64,000 bases of DNA, taken from the NCBI RefSeq assembly GCF_004682055.1, contig NZ_QUZU01000018.1:1-64000 (forward strand), read 5' to 3'. Made by a program: the position numbers and the translations under genes. The notes beneath the pieces are model-generated. The model saw nothing but the letters and a program-made list of their open reading frames with translations. It had not been told where the DNA came from and ran no database searches. Shown piece by piece: positions 9,216-18,281 of the stretch (position 1 is the stretch's first letter; the number at the start of each line of letters is the position of its first letter). This stretch comes from Pseudomonas kairouanensis. Lineage in GTDB: Bacteria; Pseudomonadota; Gammaproteobacteria; Pseudomonadales; Pseudomonadaceae.

Positions 9216-10266
9216 GCCCAGGGTTTGCGCGCGCCAGGGGCTCCAGCCGATTGGCACGCGCAAATGTGCCCAAATCATTGAACCGCACGCCCATCTCGGC
9301 CATCACTTTATGCGCCACCTTGGCCGTCATCTGCCGGATGTAGAACGGCTCCTTCACCACAAAATGGTGGATACCGTGGGTGCTGCCGAAGTTGAAGCAG
9401 AACGCCTGCAACGGCCACAGCCACCAAGGGTTCAAGACCTGGGTTTGCTGGATCACATTGCCCAGTTCCACATCGCCGTAGTAGTGCATGTTGGAGCTGA
9501 CAAAGTGCAGGCAAAAGGTGCGCAGCACGTTGGGGCCGATGATCACCACGGCGGCGATGTCGATCACCTGCATCACCTGCAACGTCGTCGCCGACCAATC
9601 GATGGGCGCCCCCAGGAGGCTGGCAATGCCATTGGCCGCATGAAAGCCGAGGAACACATACCACGCACCCCAATGCAGCAGCGCCAACGGTGCGTAAACC
9701 AGCAGCGAGCGCTTGAGGATGGTCAGTTTGTGCTTCCAGGTCTTGGCCCGCAGGATGCGGATAAACGCCGACATCACGTTGTCGCCCACCATCAATAACC
9801 GCGCAAAGCCCCAGGGTTCGCCGTTAGTGATGGCTCGCTCTTCCATATCGGTCTCGGTGCCGGACACCTTGTGATGGTTCAGGTGCAGGTGGCGGCGTAC
9901 CCACGGGTTGATGGTGCTGGGCCGCGCCAGCCACACCAGGCCCATCATCAGGTTGTGGGGCAGGCGTTGCTTGCGAAAGTACATGCTGTGGATCAGGTCG
10001 TGTTCCAGCTCGTGGGTCAGCGAGGCCAGGAAGGCATTGAGCAGCAGGCACGCCCACCAAGCCAGGTGACCGCTGATATAGAGCGCCGCCGAGCCGACCA
10101 TGCCCACCAGGGCAAAGGCCAGGATGCCCGCGCCCAGCGCGTCCTGATGCAGCAGCCAGGGGTGCCGCTGGCGCAAGCGCATGCCCTCGGCCAGCACCAC
10201 TTCACGGATTCTGGCCGAGCGCTGTTGTGCGTTCATCTGCTGGGGACTTGCAGAAGTACCGTCCAT
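9187..10266 (-). CDS. Membrane fatty acid desaturase family protein
   Basis: A 359-residue integral-membrane di-iron desaturase/hydroxylase-type protein. Three histidine clusters are visible: HELEHDLIH, HLNHHK and HGIHH, separated by hydrophobic segments. The start at MDGTSASPQQ follows GAGGA; a longer frame has no RBS. It is divergent from an AraC-type regulator across 101 bp, which points to inducible lipid or alkane modification. The substrate is unknown. Its 3' end overlaps atsA on the opposite strand. Confidence 0.85.
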   Translation of the reverse strand: MDGTSASPQQMNAQQRSARIREVVLAEGMRLRQRHPWLLHQDALGAGILAFALVGMVGSAALYISGHLAWWACLLLNAFLASLTHELEHDLIHSMYFRKQRLPHNLMMGLVWLARPSTINPWVRRHLHLNHHKVSGTETDMEERAITNGEPWGFARLLMVGDNVMSAFIRILRAKTWKHKLTILKRSLLVYAPLALLHWGAWYVFLGFHAANGIASLLGAPIDWSATTLQVMQVIDIAAVVIIGPNVLRTFCLHFVSSNMHYYGDVELGNVIQQTQVLNPWWLWPLQAFCFNFGSTHGIHHFVVKEPFYIRQMTAKVAHKVMAEMGVRFNDLGTFARANRLEPLARANPGLSPAETAMR

Positions 10267-10367
10267 GCTTCCATCCTCTTGTGTATTGATGTGTCCATCC
10301 TGCCCCAAGCGATCTGGCAGGACGCTAGCCCCGGACGCCAACCTGTTGACCGCAAGCGCCAATCGTC

Positions 10368-11372
10368 ATGACCGAACCCACCTCCCTCGCCAGCTGGACC
10401 CGCGCCCTGCGCAAGCAGCTCGACGCCCTGGGCCTGGACAGCGCAGCACTGTGCGCGCAAGCCGGGCTCGACCCGCAACAGATGGACGACCCCAATGCGC
10501 GCTACCCGCTGTCGGCCACCACACGTTTATGGGAACTGGCGGTGCAGGCCAGCGGCGACCCGGCGATTGGCTTGCGGGTGTCGCGCTTTGTCAGCCCCAC
10601 TACCTTCCATGCGCTGGGGTATGCGCTGGTGGCCAGCGGCAGCCTGCGGGAAGTGTTCGAACGCATCGTGCGCTATCACCAAGTGGTCAGCGATGCCCTG
10701 GCCCTTGAACTCAGTGGCGACGGTGAGCGCTATCGGTTTCGCCTGCTGCAACTGCCAGGCAGCCCGGCACCCGCGCGGGAAGCCATCGATGCCTTTGCGG
10801 CGATCTATGTGCGCACTTGCCGCAACCGCCTGGGCCGGGACTACGCACCACTGGCGGTGTACCTGCGCAGGCCGGAGCCTGCCGACCCCAAGCCCTGGCA
10901 CACGGTGTTTCGTGCGCCGGTGTTTTTTGGCGCCGAGGAAGACCGCCTGGAGTTCGCCGCCCACGACTTCGACAGCCACCTGGACGACGCCAACCCCGAG
11001 CTGGCCGAACACAACGAAACCGTGCTCAAGCGCACCCTCGCCCAGCTGCAACCGCTGACGTGGGAGCGCAAGGTGCGGCGGGTGATCGAAGCGCAACTGC
11101 CCGACGGCGAGCCCAGTGCTGAACGCGTCGCGCAGGCGTTGCACCTGAGTTTGCGCAGCTTGCAGCGGCATCTGGCGGATGAAGGGTGCAGGTTTGATGC
11201 GTTGCTCAATGAGTGCCGGGAGAATTTGGCGTTGTTGCACCTGCGGGACCCGCAGTGTTCATTGGCAGAGATCAGTCATTTGTTGGGGTTTGCCGATACC
11301 AGCAGTTTCAACCGCGCGTTCAAGCGGTGGACGGGGATGACGCCGGGGCAGTTTCGGGAGGGGTTGCGGTAG
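10368..11372 (+). CDS. AraC-family transcriptional regulator
   Basis: A 334-residue regulator with an N-terminal arabinose-binding-like domain of the OruR/ArgR type (residues about 15-205) and a C-terminal AraC helix-turn-helix pair. The typical second HTH is visible as ISHLLGFADTSSFNRAFKRW followed by TPGQFR. It is divergent from the desaturase gene, the usual place for the regulator of that gene. The effector is unknown. Confidence 0.88.
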   Translation: MTEPTSLASWTRALRKQLDALGLDSAALCAQAGLDPQQMDDPNARYPLSATTRLWELAVQASGDPAIGLRVSRFVSPTTFHALGYALVASGSLREVFERIVRYHQVVSDALALELSGDGERYRFRLLQLPGSPAPAREAIDAFAAIYVRTCRNRLGRDYAPLAVYLRRPEPADPKPWHTVFRAPVFFGAEEDRLEFAAHDFDSHLDDANPELAEHNETVLKRTLAQLQPLTWERKVRRVIEAQLPDGEPSAERVAQALHLSLRSLQRHLADEGCRFDALLNECRENLALLHLRDPQCSLAEISHLLGFADTSSFNRAFKRWTGMTPGQFREGLR

Positions 11373-11390
11373 GAGGATTTGTGGCGGCTG

Positions 11391-11500
11391 GAAGGGCCTC
11401 ATCGGGAGCAAGCCCCCTCCCACATTTGACTGTATTCACAAATCCAAAGGGTGACCACTGTCCAGTGTGGGAGGGGGCTTGCTCCCGATGAGGCCCTCCC
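11391..11500. repeat. REPIN: two inverted REP arms
   Basis: Two long complementary arms, 11391-11430 and 11464-11500, including CATCGGGAGCAAGCCCCCTC and its complement, separated by about 33 bp. This is a typical Pseudomonas REP doublet downstream of the AraC gene. Confidence 0.85.
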
Positions 11501-11502
11501 CG

Positions 11503-11657
11503 TCACCGCCCACGCCGAAGCAGTTTCCTCACCCGCGCCATCAACGCCTTATCCTCAAACGGCTTGAGCAAATAGTCATCCACTGCATTTCCAAACCACG
11601 CAGATGGGCCATGCACTGCGCCAACTGGGGCTGGTCTTCTACTAACAACACCTGCAT
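11503..11657 (-). pseudogene. Response-regulator receiver remnant
   Basis: A decayed receiver-domain gene. An RBS (GAGGTAAGG) and ATG are followed by MQVLLVEDQPQLAQCMAHLR, the start of a receiver domain. After an internal deletion the frame changes and the receiver end appears as VDDYLLKPFEDKALMARVRK ending in a stop. The conserved KP of the last receiver strand is intact. The middle, including the phospho-acceptor Asp, is missing, so the gene cannot work as a regulator. Confidence 0.7.
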
Positions 11658-11757
11658 GCCTTACCTCGTGGTTTGATTACAACTTTGTCATCAAATTGTG
11701 CGGCTTCTGACTCCGTGCGCTGGCTAACGTGACGGCCAGCTTTATGGAGCCCTCACC

Positions 11758-12231
11758 ATGTATCGCACTGCCCTGTTCTTGAGCCTTGCCGTGTGCACCA
11801 CGGCCCAGGCTACACCGCCACTGCCGCGTCATGCCGAGCTTGATCTGCGCACCGCACGCCAACTGGCCGTTGCCAGCCTGGCCCACTGCACCGCAGCCCT
11901 GACTGTGCTCGACCGCGGCGGCAACCTGCTGCTGGGCCTGCGGGCCGATGGCGTCGGCCCGCACAACAGTGTCGCCAGCCAACGCAAGGCGTACACCGCG
12001 CTGTCGACCAAAACCCCGACCCGCTTGTTTGCCGAGCGCGCCCGCAACAACCCCGAAGCGGCCAACCTTAACAGCTTGCCCGAGTTGCTGTTGCTCGGCG
12101 GCGGCGTGCCGCTGTTTGCCGATGCCGAACTGGTCGGTGCACTGGGCATCGCCGGTGCCGGCGGCGCTGCGCAGGATGAAGCCTGTGCCGTGCAGGCAGC
12201 CGAGCAACTGGGCTTGAAGACTACCCGCTGA
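11758..12231 (+). CDS. Secreted GlcG/HbpS-like protein (DUF336)
   Basis: A 157-residue protein with a Sec signal peptide (MYRTALFLSLAVCTTAQA) and a GlcG/HbpS-like domain. Diagnostic features are the DLRTARQLAVASLAHC helix and the C-terminal LGGGVPLFAD...VGALGIAGAGGAAQDEAC segment. Members bind haem or small ligands, but a specific role is not known. A transthyretin-like gene follows after 23 bp in the same direction, so they are probably co-transcribed. Confidence 0.75.
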   Translation: MYRTALFLSLAVCTTAQATPPLPRHAELDLRTARQLAVASLAHCTAALTVLDRGGNLLLGLRADGVGPHNSVASQRKAYTALSTKTPTRLFAERARNNPEAANLNSLPELLLLGGGVPLFADAELVGALGIAGAGGAAQDEACAVQAAEQLGLKTTR

Positions 12232-12254
12232 TCCCTCCTCGAAAGGACCTCTGA

Positions 12255-12665
12255 ATGAAAACCTTAAGCATGACCCTCGCCGCCCTCAGCCTGAGCGGCC
12301 TGTGCAACCTGGCACTGGCAGATGGCAACCCCTTGAGCGTCCACGTGCTCAACCTGGAAAACGGCCTACCGTCGGCCGGTGTGAGTGTCACCCTTGAGCA
12401 ACAGGTGGGCGACCACTGGCAGTCGCTGTCTGAGGGCGTTACTAATCAGCAGGGGCGCATCGCCGAGTTGTTCCCGGCCAACCACAGCATGCAGCCGGGT
12501 GAGTATCGCGTGGTGTTCAAGACCGGCGATTACTACAAAAAAACGGGCCGCGAGACGTTCTTCCCAGAAGTGCCGGTGATTTTCCAGGTCAAGCAGGCCG
12601 ACCAGCATTACCACATCCCACTGCTGCTCAGCCCGTATGGGTTTTCCACGTATCGCGGTTCGTAG
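12255..12665 (+). CDS. Periplasmic transthyretin-like/5-hydroxyisourate hydrolase family protein
   Basis: A 136-residue protein with a signal peptide ending near LALA and a transthyretin-like domain. The family hallmarks are LSVHVLNLENGLPSAGVSV at the mature N-terminus, GRI and FFPEVPVIF in the centre, and the C-terminal tetrapeptide YRGS. Cytoplasmic members hydrolyse 5-hydroxyisourate in urate breakdown; exported ones in Pseudomonas have less certain roles. An AAAGGACC RBS precedes the start. Confidence 0.82.
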   Translation: MKTLSMTLAALSLSGLCNLALADGNPLSVHVLNLENGLPSAGVSVTLEQQVGDHWQSLSEGVTNQQGRIAELFPANHSMQPGEYRVVFKTGDYYKKTGRETFFPEVPVIFQVKQADQHYHIPLLLSPYGFSTYRGS

Positions 12666-12666
12666 T

Positions 12667-13359
12667 TCAACCGGCGACGCCTGCGGCCTGCCGCAGGCGT
12701 TGCAGGTCCAGCACCTCAATCGCGGCGTAACTCAAGCCGATGATGCCCTGCTGTTCCAGCGCCTTGAGCAGACTGTTGGTGGTCTGGCGCGACAGGCCCA
12801 CCATCGCCGCCAGGTCTTCCTGCGGCAACTGCAGCACGCGGCGCGCCTGGGCAATTTCGCCGTAGCCTTCAGCGATCATCATCAGCCGGTGGGCCAGGCG
12901 CTGCGACGTGCTCATCAGGCTGATCTGCTCGATATTGATCAATGACAAGCGCAGCTTGTGGCTCATCAACAGCGCCATGTCCCGCCAATACACCGGGTGC
13001 TCATCCAACAGTTCAAGCATCTGCGCCTGCGGCACCTGCACCAGCGTGCAAGGCCCCATCGCCAGCGCGTCGTGGGTACGCGGCAAGCTGTCGAACAGGC
13101 AGATTTCACCGAACCAGTAGGGTGATTCGACCAGGCTCAATACCGCCTCCTTGCCCTGGGCATTCACCGCGCTGACCCGCACCGCACCTTCCAGCACGGC
13201 ATACAGGCCGCAAGGCGGGTCGCCGCGCTTGAACAGGTACTCTCCAGCCGTCAGCGAGCGCAACCGCGCCGCCGCCAGCAGACTACGCTGTAGCTCAATG
13301 GGCAGGTGGCTGAACCAATGGCCGGCGACCAACCGGGCGTGCCATTTCGACGCGATCAT
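12667..13359 (-). CDS. Crp/Fnr-family transcriptional regulator
   Basis: A 230-residue regulator with an N-terminal cyclic-nucleotide-binding-like beta barrel (residues about 18-130), a dimerisation helix and a C-terminal winged HTH with DLAAMVGLSRQTTNSLLKAL as recognition helices. No Fnr-type cysteine cluster is seen. It converges with the transthyretin-like gene, and the stop codons are 1 bp apart. Its ligand and targets are unknown. Confidence 0.85.
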   Translation of the reverse strand: MIASKWHARLVAGHWFSHLPIELQRSLLAAARLRSLTAGEYLFKRGDPPCGLYAVLEGAVRVSAVNAQGKEAVLSLVESPYWFGEICLFDSLPRTHDALAMGPCTLVQVPQAQMLELLDEHPVYWRDMALLMSHKLRLSLINIEQISLMSTSQRLAHRLMMIAEGYGEIAQARRVLQLPQEDLAAMVGLSRQTTNSLLKALEQQGIIGLSYAAIEVLDLQRLRQAAGVAG

Positions 13360-13442
13360 GAGAACTCCACAGAGTGTCGCCCAGTTGACAGTTAGGCGAA
13401 GGCTGACAGGGCATGATCAAACATCCTACAGGAGGAATAACA

Positions 13443-13970
13443 ATGAAAAGCCTCGTCGACCACCTCAGCCAATACGCCGCCTACCACCGCGACCCACGCA
13501 ATATTGCCAGCCACTTTATCGGCATCCCGTTGATTGTCGTCGCGGTGGCGGTGTTGCTGTCGCGTCCCGAATGGGCGGTGGGTGGGCTGTGGATTTCACC
13601 GGCGGTATTGCTCGCGCTGTTTTCGGCGTGGTTTTACCTGCGTCTTGAACTGGCACTGGGCGCCCTGATGACGGTGTTGATGGGCCTGTCGGTATGGGCC
13701 GGGCACGTGCTGGCGGCGCAAAGCACGCTGGTGTGGCTAAGCAGCGGCGTCGGCATGTTTGTGGTGGGCTGGGTGATTCAGTTTGTGGGGCATTACTACG
13801 AAGGCAAGAAGCCCGCGTTTGTGGATGACGTGTCGGGGCTGATCGTGGGGCCGTTGTTTGTGGTGGCGGAGGTGGCGTTTTTGCTGGGGTTGCGCCATGA
13901 CCTCAAGCAGCAGATTGAAGATCGGTCGGGGCCGGTGGCACGCCGCGATCTAAAGCCTAGTGAGGTCTGA
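13443..13970 (+). CDS. Mpo1-like (DUF962) membrane protein
   Basis: A 175-residue membrane protein of the DUF962/YGL010w family. It begins MKSLVDHLSQYAAYHRDPRN, with the conserved HFIGIPL histidine and a downstream GWVIQFVGHYYEGKKPA motif whose His residues could bind iron. Yeast Mpo1 is a 2-hydroxy fatty acid dioxygenase; the bacterial role is inferred only. About four hydrophobic segments are visible. A strong AGGAGGAATAAC RBS decides the ATG at 13443. It is divergent from the Crp/Fnr gene. Confidence 0.8.
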   Translation: MKSLVDHLSQYAAYHRDPRNIASHFIGIPLIVVAVAVLLSRPEWAVGGLWISPAVLLALFSAWFYLRLELALGALMTVLMGLSVWAGHVLAAQSTLVWLSSGVGMFVVGWVIQFVGHYYEGKKPAFVDDVSGLIVGPLFVVAEVAFLLGLRHDLKQQIEDRSGPVARRDLKPSEV

Positions 13971-14062
13971 ATGTGGGAGGGGGCTTGCTCCCGATAGCAG
14001 TGGATCAGTCAGTACAGCTGTCACTGATAGACCGCTATCGGGAGCAAGCCCCCTCCCACATT
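13971..14062. repeat. REPIN between convergent genes
   Basis: Inverted arms beginning ATGTGGGAGGGGGCTTGCTC and ending with the complement, with an outer extension GCTATCGGGAGC. It lies immediately after the stop of the DUF962 gene and before the convergent cysA stop. Confidence 0.85.
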
Positions 14063-14098
14063 TTGATCCCATTTCCACATTGGGTTATGGGGTAAAGT

Positions 14099-15079
14099 TT
14101 AGGCTTTTTGCCACACCTTGGGCTTGAAGAACAAGGTCTCGCCGCGTGCCAGGCCAGTCAGGCTGTCATGGTCTTTCACCACTTCAGCTTCAATCAGCTC
14201 GCTCTGGCCTTCCACCTTCAAGGTCACGCGGGTGGTCGCGCCCAATGGGCGAATATCACGCACTTCGGCCGCATGGTGGTCTTCCAGTTCATGGCGCGAC
14301 AGCGACACTTCGTGGGGACGGAACAGCACATGGTTGTCTTCGCCCAGGTGCAGGCGGTTCGAATCACCCAGGAAGTGGTAAACAAAATCGCTGGCCGGGT
14401 TTTCGTAGACTTCACCCGGTGAGCCGATCTGCTCGATCACGCCCTTGTTCATCACCACGATACGGTCGGCGACTTCCATGGCCTCTTCCTGGTCGTGGGT
14501 CACGAACACCGAGGTGAGGTTGATGTCTTCGTGCAGGCGCGCCAGCCAGCGGCGCAGTTCTTTACGCACCTTGGCGTCGAGGGCACCGAAGGGTTCGTCC
14601 AGCAGCAGCACTTTGGGCTCTACCGCCAGGGCGCGGGCCAGGGCGATACGTTGGCGCTGACCACCGGAGAGTTGTTCCGGGTAGCGGTCCGACAGCCAAT
14701 CGAGTTGCACCATGTTCAGCAGCTCATGCACTTTGCTGGCGATCTGGCTTTCATTCGGGCGCTGGTTCTTGGGCTTCATGCGCAGGCCGAAGGCGACGTT
14801 GTCGAACACGGTCATGTGGCGGAACAACGCGTAGTGCTGGAACACAAAGCCGACGTTGCGATCACGCACATCGTGGCCGGACACGTCTTCACCGTGGAAC
14901 ACGATGCTGCCGGCATCCGGGGTTTCCAGGCCAGCGATGATACGCAGCAAGGTGGTCTTGCCGCAGCCGGACGGGCCCAACAACGCCACCAGCTCGCCAC
15001 TCTGGATATCCAGATTGATGCTGTTCAGGGCCTTGAAGGCGTTGAAGTTCTTGCTGACATTACGGACTTCGATCGACAT
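14099..15079 (-). CDS. cysA: Sulfate/thiosulfate ABC transporter ATPase
   Basis: The ATP-binding subunit of the sulfate permease, 326 residues. It has Walker A GPSGCGKTT, signature LSGGQRQR, Walker B VLLLDEP and a C-terminal TOBE-like domain after residue 235. It is the last gene of the minus-strand sbp-cysT-cysW-cysA run, 3 bp after cysW, and energises sulfate uptake for cysteine synthesis. Confidence 0.95.
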   Translation of the reverse strand: MSIEVRNVSKNFNAFKALNSINLDIQSGELVALLGPSGCGKTTLLRIIAGLETPDAGSIVFHGEDVSGHDVRDRNVGFVFQHYALFRHMTVFDNVAFGLRMKPKNQRPNESQIASKVHELLNMVQLDWLSDRYPEQLSGGQRQRIALARALAVEPKVLLLDEPFGALDAKVRKELRRWLARLHEDINLTSVFVTHDQEEAMEVADRIVVMNKGVIEQIGSPGEVYENPASDFVYHFLGDSNRLHLGEDNHVLFRPHEVSLSRHELEDHHAAEVRDIRPLGATTRVTLKVEGQSELIEAEVVKDHDSLTGLARGETLFFKPKVWQKA

Positions 15080-15082
15080 GAC

Positions 15083-15955
15083 TTATTCCTCACCGGCACT
15101 GTTGCGCAGGCGGTTGATACGGTTCTCGCTCCACTGCTTGAGCAGCAGGATGAAGAGCGCCAGGATCAGCAGCAGGCTGGCCACCGCAAACGCGGCAACG
15201 TGGTTGTATTCGTTATAGAGAATCTCGACGTGCAGCGGCAGGGTGTTGGTCACGCCGCGGATGTGGCCGGACACCACCGACACCGCGCCGAACTCACCCA
15301 TGGCCCGCGCGGTACACAGCACCACGCCGTAGATCAGGCCCCACTTGATGTTCGGCACGGTCACATGCCAGAACATCTGCCAGCCATTGGCGCCGAGCAG
15401 CCGTGCGGCCTCTTCTTCCTGGGTGCCCTGCTCTTGCATCAGCGGGATCAGTTCACGGGCCACGAACGGCACGGTGACAAAGATGGTCGCCAGCACGATG
15501 CCGGGCAAGGCGAACACGATCTGGATGTCATGGTCCTGCAACCATGGGCCAAAAAAGCCCTGGGCGCCGAACATCAACACGTAGACCAGGCCCGCGATCA
15601 CCGGCGACACCGAGAACGGCAGGTCGATCAGCGTCACCAGGATGCTTTTGCCACGGAACGAGTATTTGCTCACGCACCAGGCGGCGCTGACGCCGAACAC
15701 CACGTTGAGCGGCACCGAAATTGCCACGGCAATCACCGTGAGTTTCAGCGCCGACAGCGCGTCGGGTTCGAGGATCGCAGTGAAGAACGCGCCGAGGCCG
15801 TTCTTGAGGCCCTGGGTCACCACGATCAGCAGCGGCAACAGCAGGAACAGCACGAACACCAGCCAGCCGAGGCCGATCAGGATACGTCGCGACGCAGCAC
15901 TGCCACGACGGGCGGCGTTGGCCGAGGACGCGGCGGAAATAGACGATTGGGACAT
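15083..15955 (-). CDS. cysW: Sulfate ABC transporter permease CysW
   Basis: An inner-membrane permease of 290 residues with about six hydrophobic segments and the EAA-type loop EEEAARLLGANGWQMF. The N-terminal 25 residues are Ser/Ala-rich and cytoplasmic. AGGAGG precedes the ATG. It pairs with CysT (13 bp upstream) to form the sulfate channel energised by CysA. Confidence 0.95.
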   Translation of the reverse strand: MSQSSISAASSANAARRGSAASRRILIGLGWLVFVLFLLLPLLIVVTQGLKNGLGAFFTAILEPDALSALKLTVIAVAISVPLNVVFGVSAAWCVSKYSFRGKSILVTLIDLPFSVSPVIAGLVYVLMFGAQGFFGPWLQDHDIQIVFALPGIVLATIFVTVPFVARELIPLMQEQGTQEEEAARLLGANGWQMFWHVTVPNIKWGLIYGVVLCTARAMGEFGAVSVVSGHIRGVTNTLPLHVEILYNEYNHVAAFAVASLLLILALFILLLKQWSENRINRLRNSAGEE

Positions 15956-15968
15956 GTTCCGCGCCTCC

Positions 15969-16787
15969 TTATGGACGTTCGATGCGCCGCTGCAACAAGT
16001 TGATCAGCAGCAGCAAGACAAAGGAAACCACCAGCATCAACACACCGATGGAGGTGGCGCCGCGATAGTCGTATTGGTCGAGCTTGACCATGATCAGCAG
16101 CGGCAGGATCTCGGTTTTCATCGGCATGTTGCCGGCGATGAAAATCACCGAACCGTACTCACCCACACCACGGGCGAACGCCAGGGCGAACCCCGTCAGC
16201 CAGGCAGGCAGCAGCGCGGGCACCAGGATGTGGCGGAACACCTGCAGCGGCTTGGCGCCCAGGCAGGCGGCAGCTTCTTCGACTTCCCGGGGGATATCGG
16301 CCAGTACCGGCTGCACCGTGCGCACCACGAACGGCAGCGTGACGAAGGTCAGTGCCAGGGTGATACCCAGCGGGGTGTAGGCGATCTTGAAGCCCAGGTC
16401 AGCGGCGAACTGCCCGACAAAGCCGTTGGGCGTGTACAAGGCCGTCAGGGCGATACCGGCCACTGCGGTCGGCAGGGCGAACGGCAGGTCGATCATCGCA
16501 TCGATGATCTTGCGACCGGGGAAGGTGTAGCGCACCAGCACCCAGGCCAGCAGCGTGCCGATCACGCCGTTGATCAACGCGGCGTAGAGCGCGGTGCTGA
16601 AGCTCAGCTTCAAGGCCGCCAGCACGCGCGGTGCGGAGATGATGTTCCAGAACTGATCCCAGGTGAGTTGAGCGGCGTGTACAAACATCGCCGCCAGGGG
16701 GATGAGTACGATCAGGCTGAGGTACACCACGGTGTAGCCCAGCGTCAGCCCGAAGCCGGGTATGACGGGGGAGATACGACGCGACAT
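15969..16787 (-). CDS. cysT: Sulfate ABC transporter permease CysT
   Basis: An inner-membrane permease of 272 residues, partner of CysW. It starts MSRRISPVIPGFGLTLGYT, has about six membrane segments and the coupling loop EVEEAAACLGAKPLQVF. AAGGAC precedes the ATG. A 141-bp gap containing a REPIN separates it from sbp. Confidence 0.95.
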   Translation of the reverse strand: MSRRISPVIPGFGLTLGYTVVYLSLIVLIPLAAMFVHAAQLTWDQFWNIISAPRVLAALKLSFSTALYAALINGVIGTLLAWVLVRYTFPGRKIIDAMIDLPFALPTAVAGIALTALYTPNGFVGQFAADLGFKIAYTPLGITLALTFVTLPFVVRTVQPVLADIPREVEEAAACLGAKPLQVFRHILVPALLPAWLTGFALAFARGVGEYGSVIFIAGNMPMKTEILPLLIMVKLDQYDYRGATSIGVLMLVVSFVLLLLINLLQRRIERP

Positions 16788-16816
16788 AAGAGTCCTTGGT
16801 TAAAGGGTAGAAACCA

Positions 16817-16918
16817 CTGTAGGAGCGAGCTTGCTCGCGAAGAACTCAAGGGCACCGCGTTCATTCAGAATGCCCGCGTCATCGTTGACGATCTTCGCGA
16901 GCAAGCTCGCTCCTACAG
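16817..16918. repeat. REPIN between sbp and cysT
   Basis: Inverted arms CTGTAGGAGCGAGCTTGCTC and complement. This is the TAGGAGCGAG variant rather than the GTGGGAG type seen elsewhere. It lies inside the presumed sbp-cysTWA operon and may lower downstream expression relative to the binding protein. Confidence 0.85.
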
Positions 16919-16928
16919 GTACTTTGGC

Positions 16929-17939
16929 TTACTGCGCCGTGTAGATCTGGTCGAACACGCCACCGTCGTTAAAGAATTTCGGTTGGGCAGTTTTCCAGCC
17001 GCCGAAGTCTTTGTCGATAGTCACCAGGTCCAGTTTCGGGAACTGCTGGGCGTATTTGGCGGCCACTTTTGCATCGCGTGGGCGGTAGAAGTTCTTGGCC
17101 GCGATCTCCTGGCCAGCCGGGCTGTACAGGTGCTTCAGGTATTCAGTAGCGATTTCGGTGTTGCCCTTTTTCTCGGCGTTCTTGTCGACGACGGCCACTG
17201 GCGGCTCGGCCAGGATCGACAAGGACGGCACGACGATATCGAACTTGTCGGCGCCGCCGTCTTCCTTCAGGGCCAGGAAGGCTTCGTTTTCCCAGGCCAG
17301 CAACACGTCACCCTGACCGTTGTTGACGAAGGTGATGGTCGAACCGCGAGCGCCGGTGTCCAGCACAGGTACGTGCTTGAACAGCTCTTTCACGTATTCC
17401 TGGGCCTTGGCTTCGCTGCCGCCGGCTTTGAGGCCATAGGCCCAGGCGGCGAGGAAGTTCCAGCGGGCACCGCCGGAGGTTTTCGGGTTCGGGGTAATTA
17501 CCGAAACGTCTTTCTTGATCAGGTCGCCCCAGTCCTTGATGCCTTTAGGGTTGCCCTTGCGCACCAGGAACACGATGGTGGAGGTGTAGGGGGTGCTGGC
17601 GTCCGGCAGGCGGGTCTGCCAGTTTTCCGGGAGGGTCTTGCCCAGCTTGGCGATTTCGTCGATGTCACCGGCCAGGGCCAGGGTGACCACGTCGGCGCGC
17701 AGGCCGTCGATCACAGCACGGCCTTGCTTGCCCGAACCACCGTGGGATTGCTGGATTTTTACGTTGTCACCCGGGTGGGACTGTTTCCAGAAGTTGGTGA
17801 ACTCAGCGTTGTAGTCCTGGTACAGCTCACGGGTAGGGTCGTACGAGACGTTGAGCAACTCGTAGTCCTTGGCAACGGCGGAACCTGCAAACACGGCGCT
17901 GGCCAGGGCGGCCAGGGCGTAACGGCGAATCGACGACAT
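16929..17939 (-). CDS. sbp: Periplasmic sulfate-binding protein
   Basis: A 336-residue sulfate-binding protein with signal peptide MSSIRRYALAALASAVFAGS...A. The mature part contains the family pattern LLNVSYDPTRELYQDYNAEF and QSHGGSGKQGRAVIDGL. It delivers sulfate to CysTWA. The RBS is AGGAGC 6 nt before the ATG. The small gene oscA lies 75 bp upstream in the same direction, so a joint transcript is likely. Confidence 0.95.
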   Translation of the reverse strand: MSSIRRYALAALASAVFAGSAVAKDYELLNVSYDPTRELYQDYNAEFTNFWKQSHPGDNVKIQQSHGGSGKQGRAVIDGLRADVVTLALAGDIDEIAKLGKTLPENWQTRLPDASTPYTSTIVFLVRKGNPKGIKDWGDLIKKDVSVITPNPKTSGGARWNFLAAWAYGLKAGGSEAKAQEYVKELFKHVPVLDTGARGSTITFVNNGQGDVLLAWENEAFLALKEDGGADKFDIVVPSLSILAEPPVAVVDKNAEKKGNTEIATEYLKHLYSPAGQEIAAKNFYRPRDAKVAAKYAQQFPKLDLVTIDKDFGGWKTAQPKFFNDGGVFDQIYTAQ

Positions 17940-18014
17940 AGAAGCTCCTGAAAATTCTTGGGTGTTGGCTTTTTCTTATAAGTGCGGGTCTAGCATGCGA
18001 ATCGCCGTTGCTGC

Positions 18015-18197
18015 TTACGCCGGTTTGTTGCCCGGGTTCTGCAGACGGAATTTTTCCTTGCGTTCAATCTGTACCACTTGGGCGTTATGCACAGTGATTT
18101 CCACCGCGCCAAACCGCAGATCGCGCAATGCGCTCTGGATCTCACGCAAAATGGCTGCTTCGTCCTGGCCGTCGACGCTACGTAGAGATGCGCTCAT
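18015..18197 (-). CDS. oscA: OscA, DUF2292 small sulfur-starvation protein
   Basis: A 60-residue protein beginning MSASLRSVDGQDEAAILREI with the DUF2292 (YezD-type) core ALRDLRFGAVEITVHNAQVV. In Pseudomonas, OscA next to sbp is reported to be needed for organosulfur use and chromate resistance under sulfur limitation. An AGGAGCGAGACC RBS decides the start. Position upstream of sbp matches P. aeruginosa PA0284/PA0283. Confidence 0.9.
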   Translation of the reverse strand: MSASLRSVDGQDEAAILREIQSALRDLRFGAVEITVHNAQVVQIERKEKFRLQNPGNKPA

Positions 18198-18281
18198 GGT
18201 CTCGCTCCTGAAATGAAATGTGCGTGCCGTGCAGTGGCGGCACTGCGTGTGGCGTGAGGGCGATAGTAGATAAGCGCGGAT

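Noticed and set aside
15642..17951. A 769-codon plus-strand open frame
   Set aside because: Antisense to cysW, cysT and sbp; composition is typical of a shadow frame.
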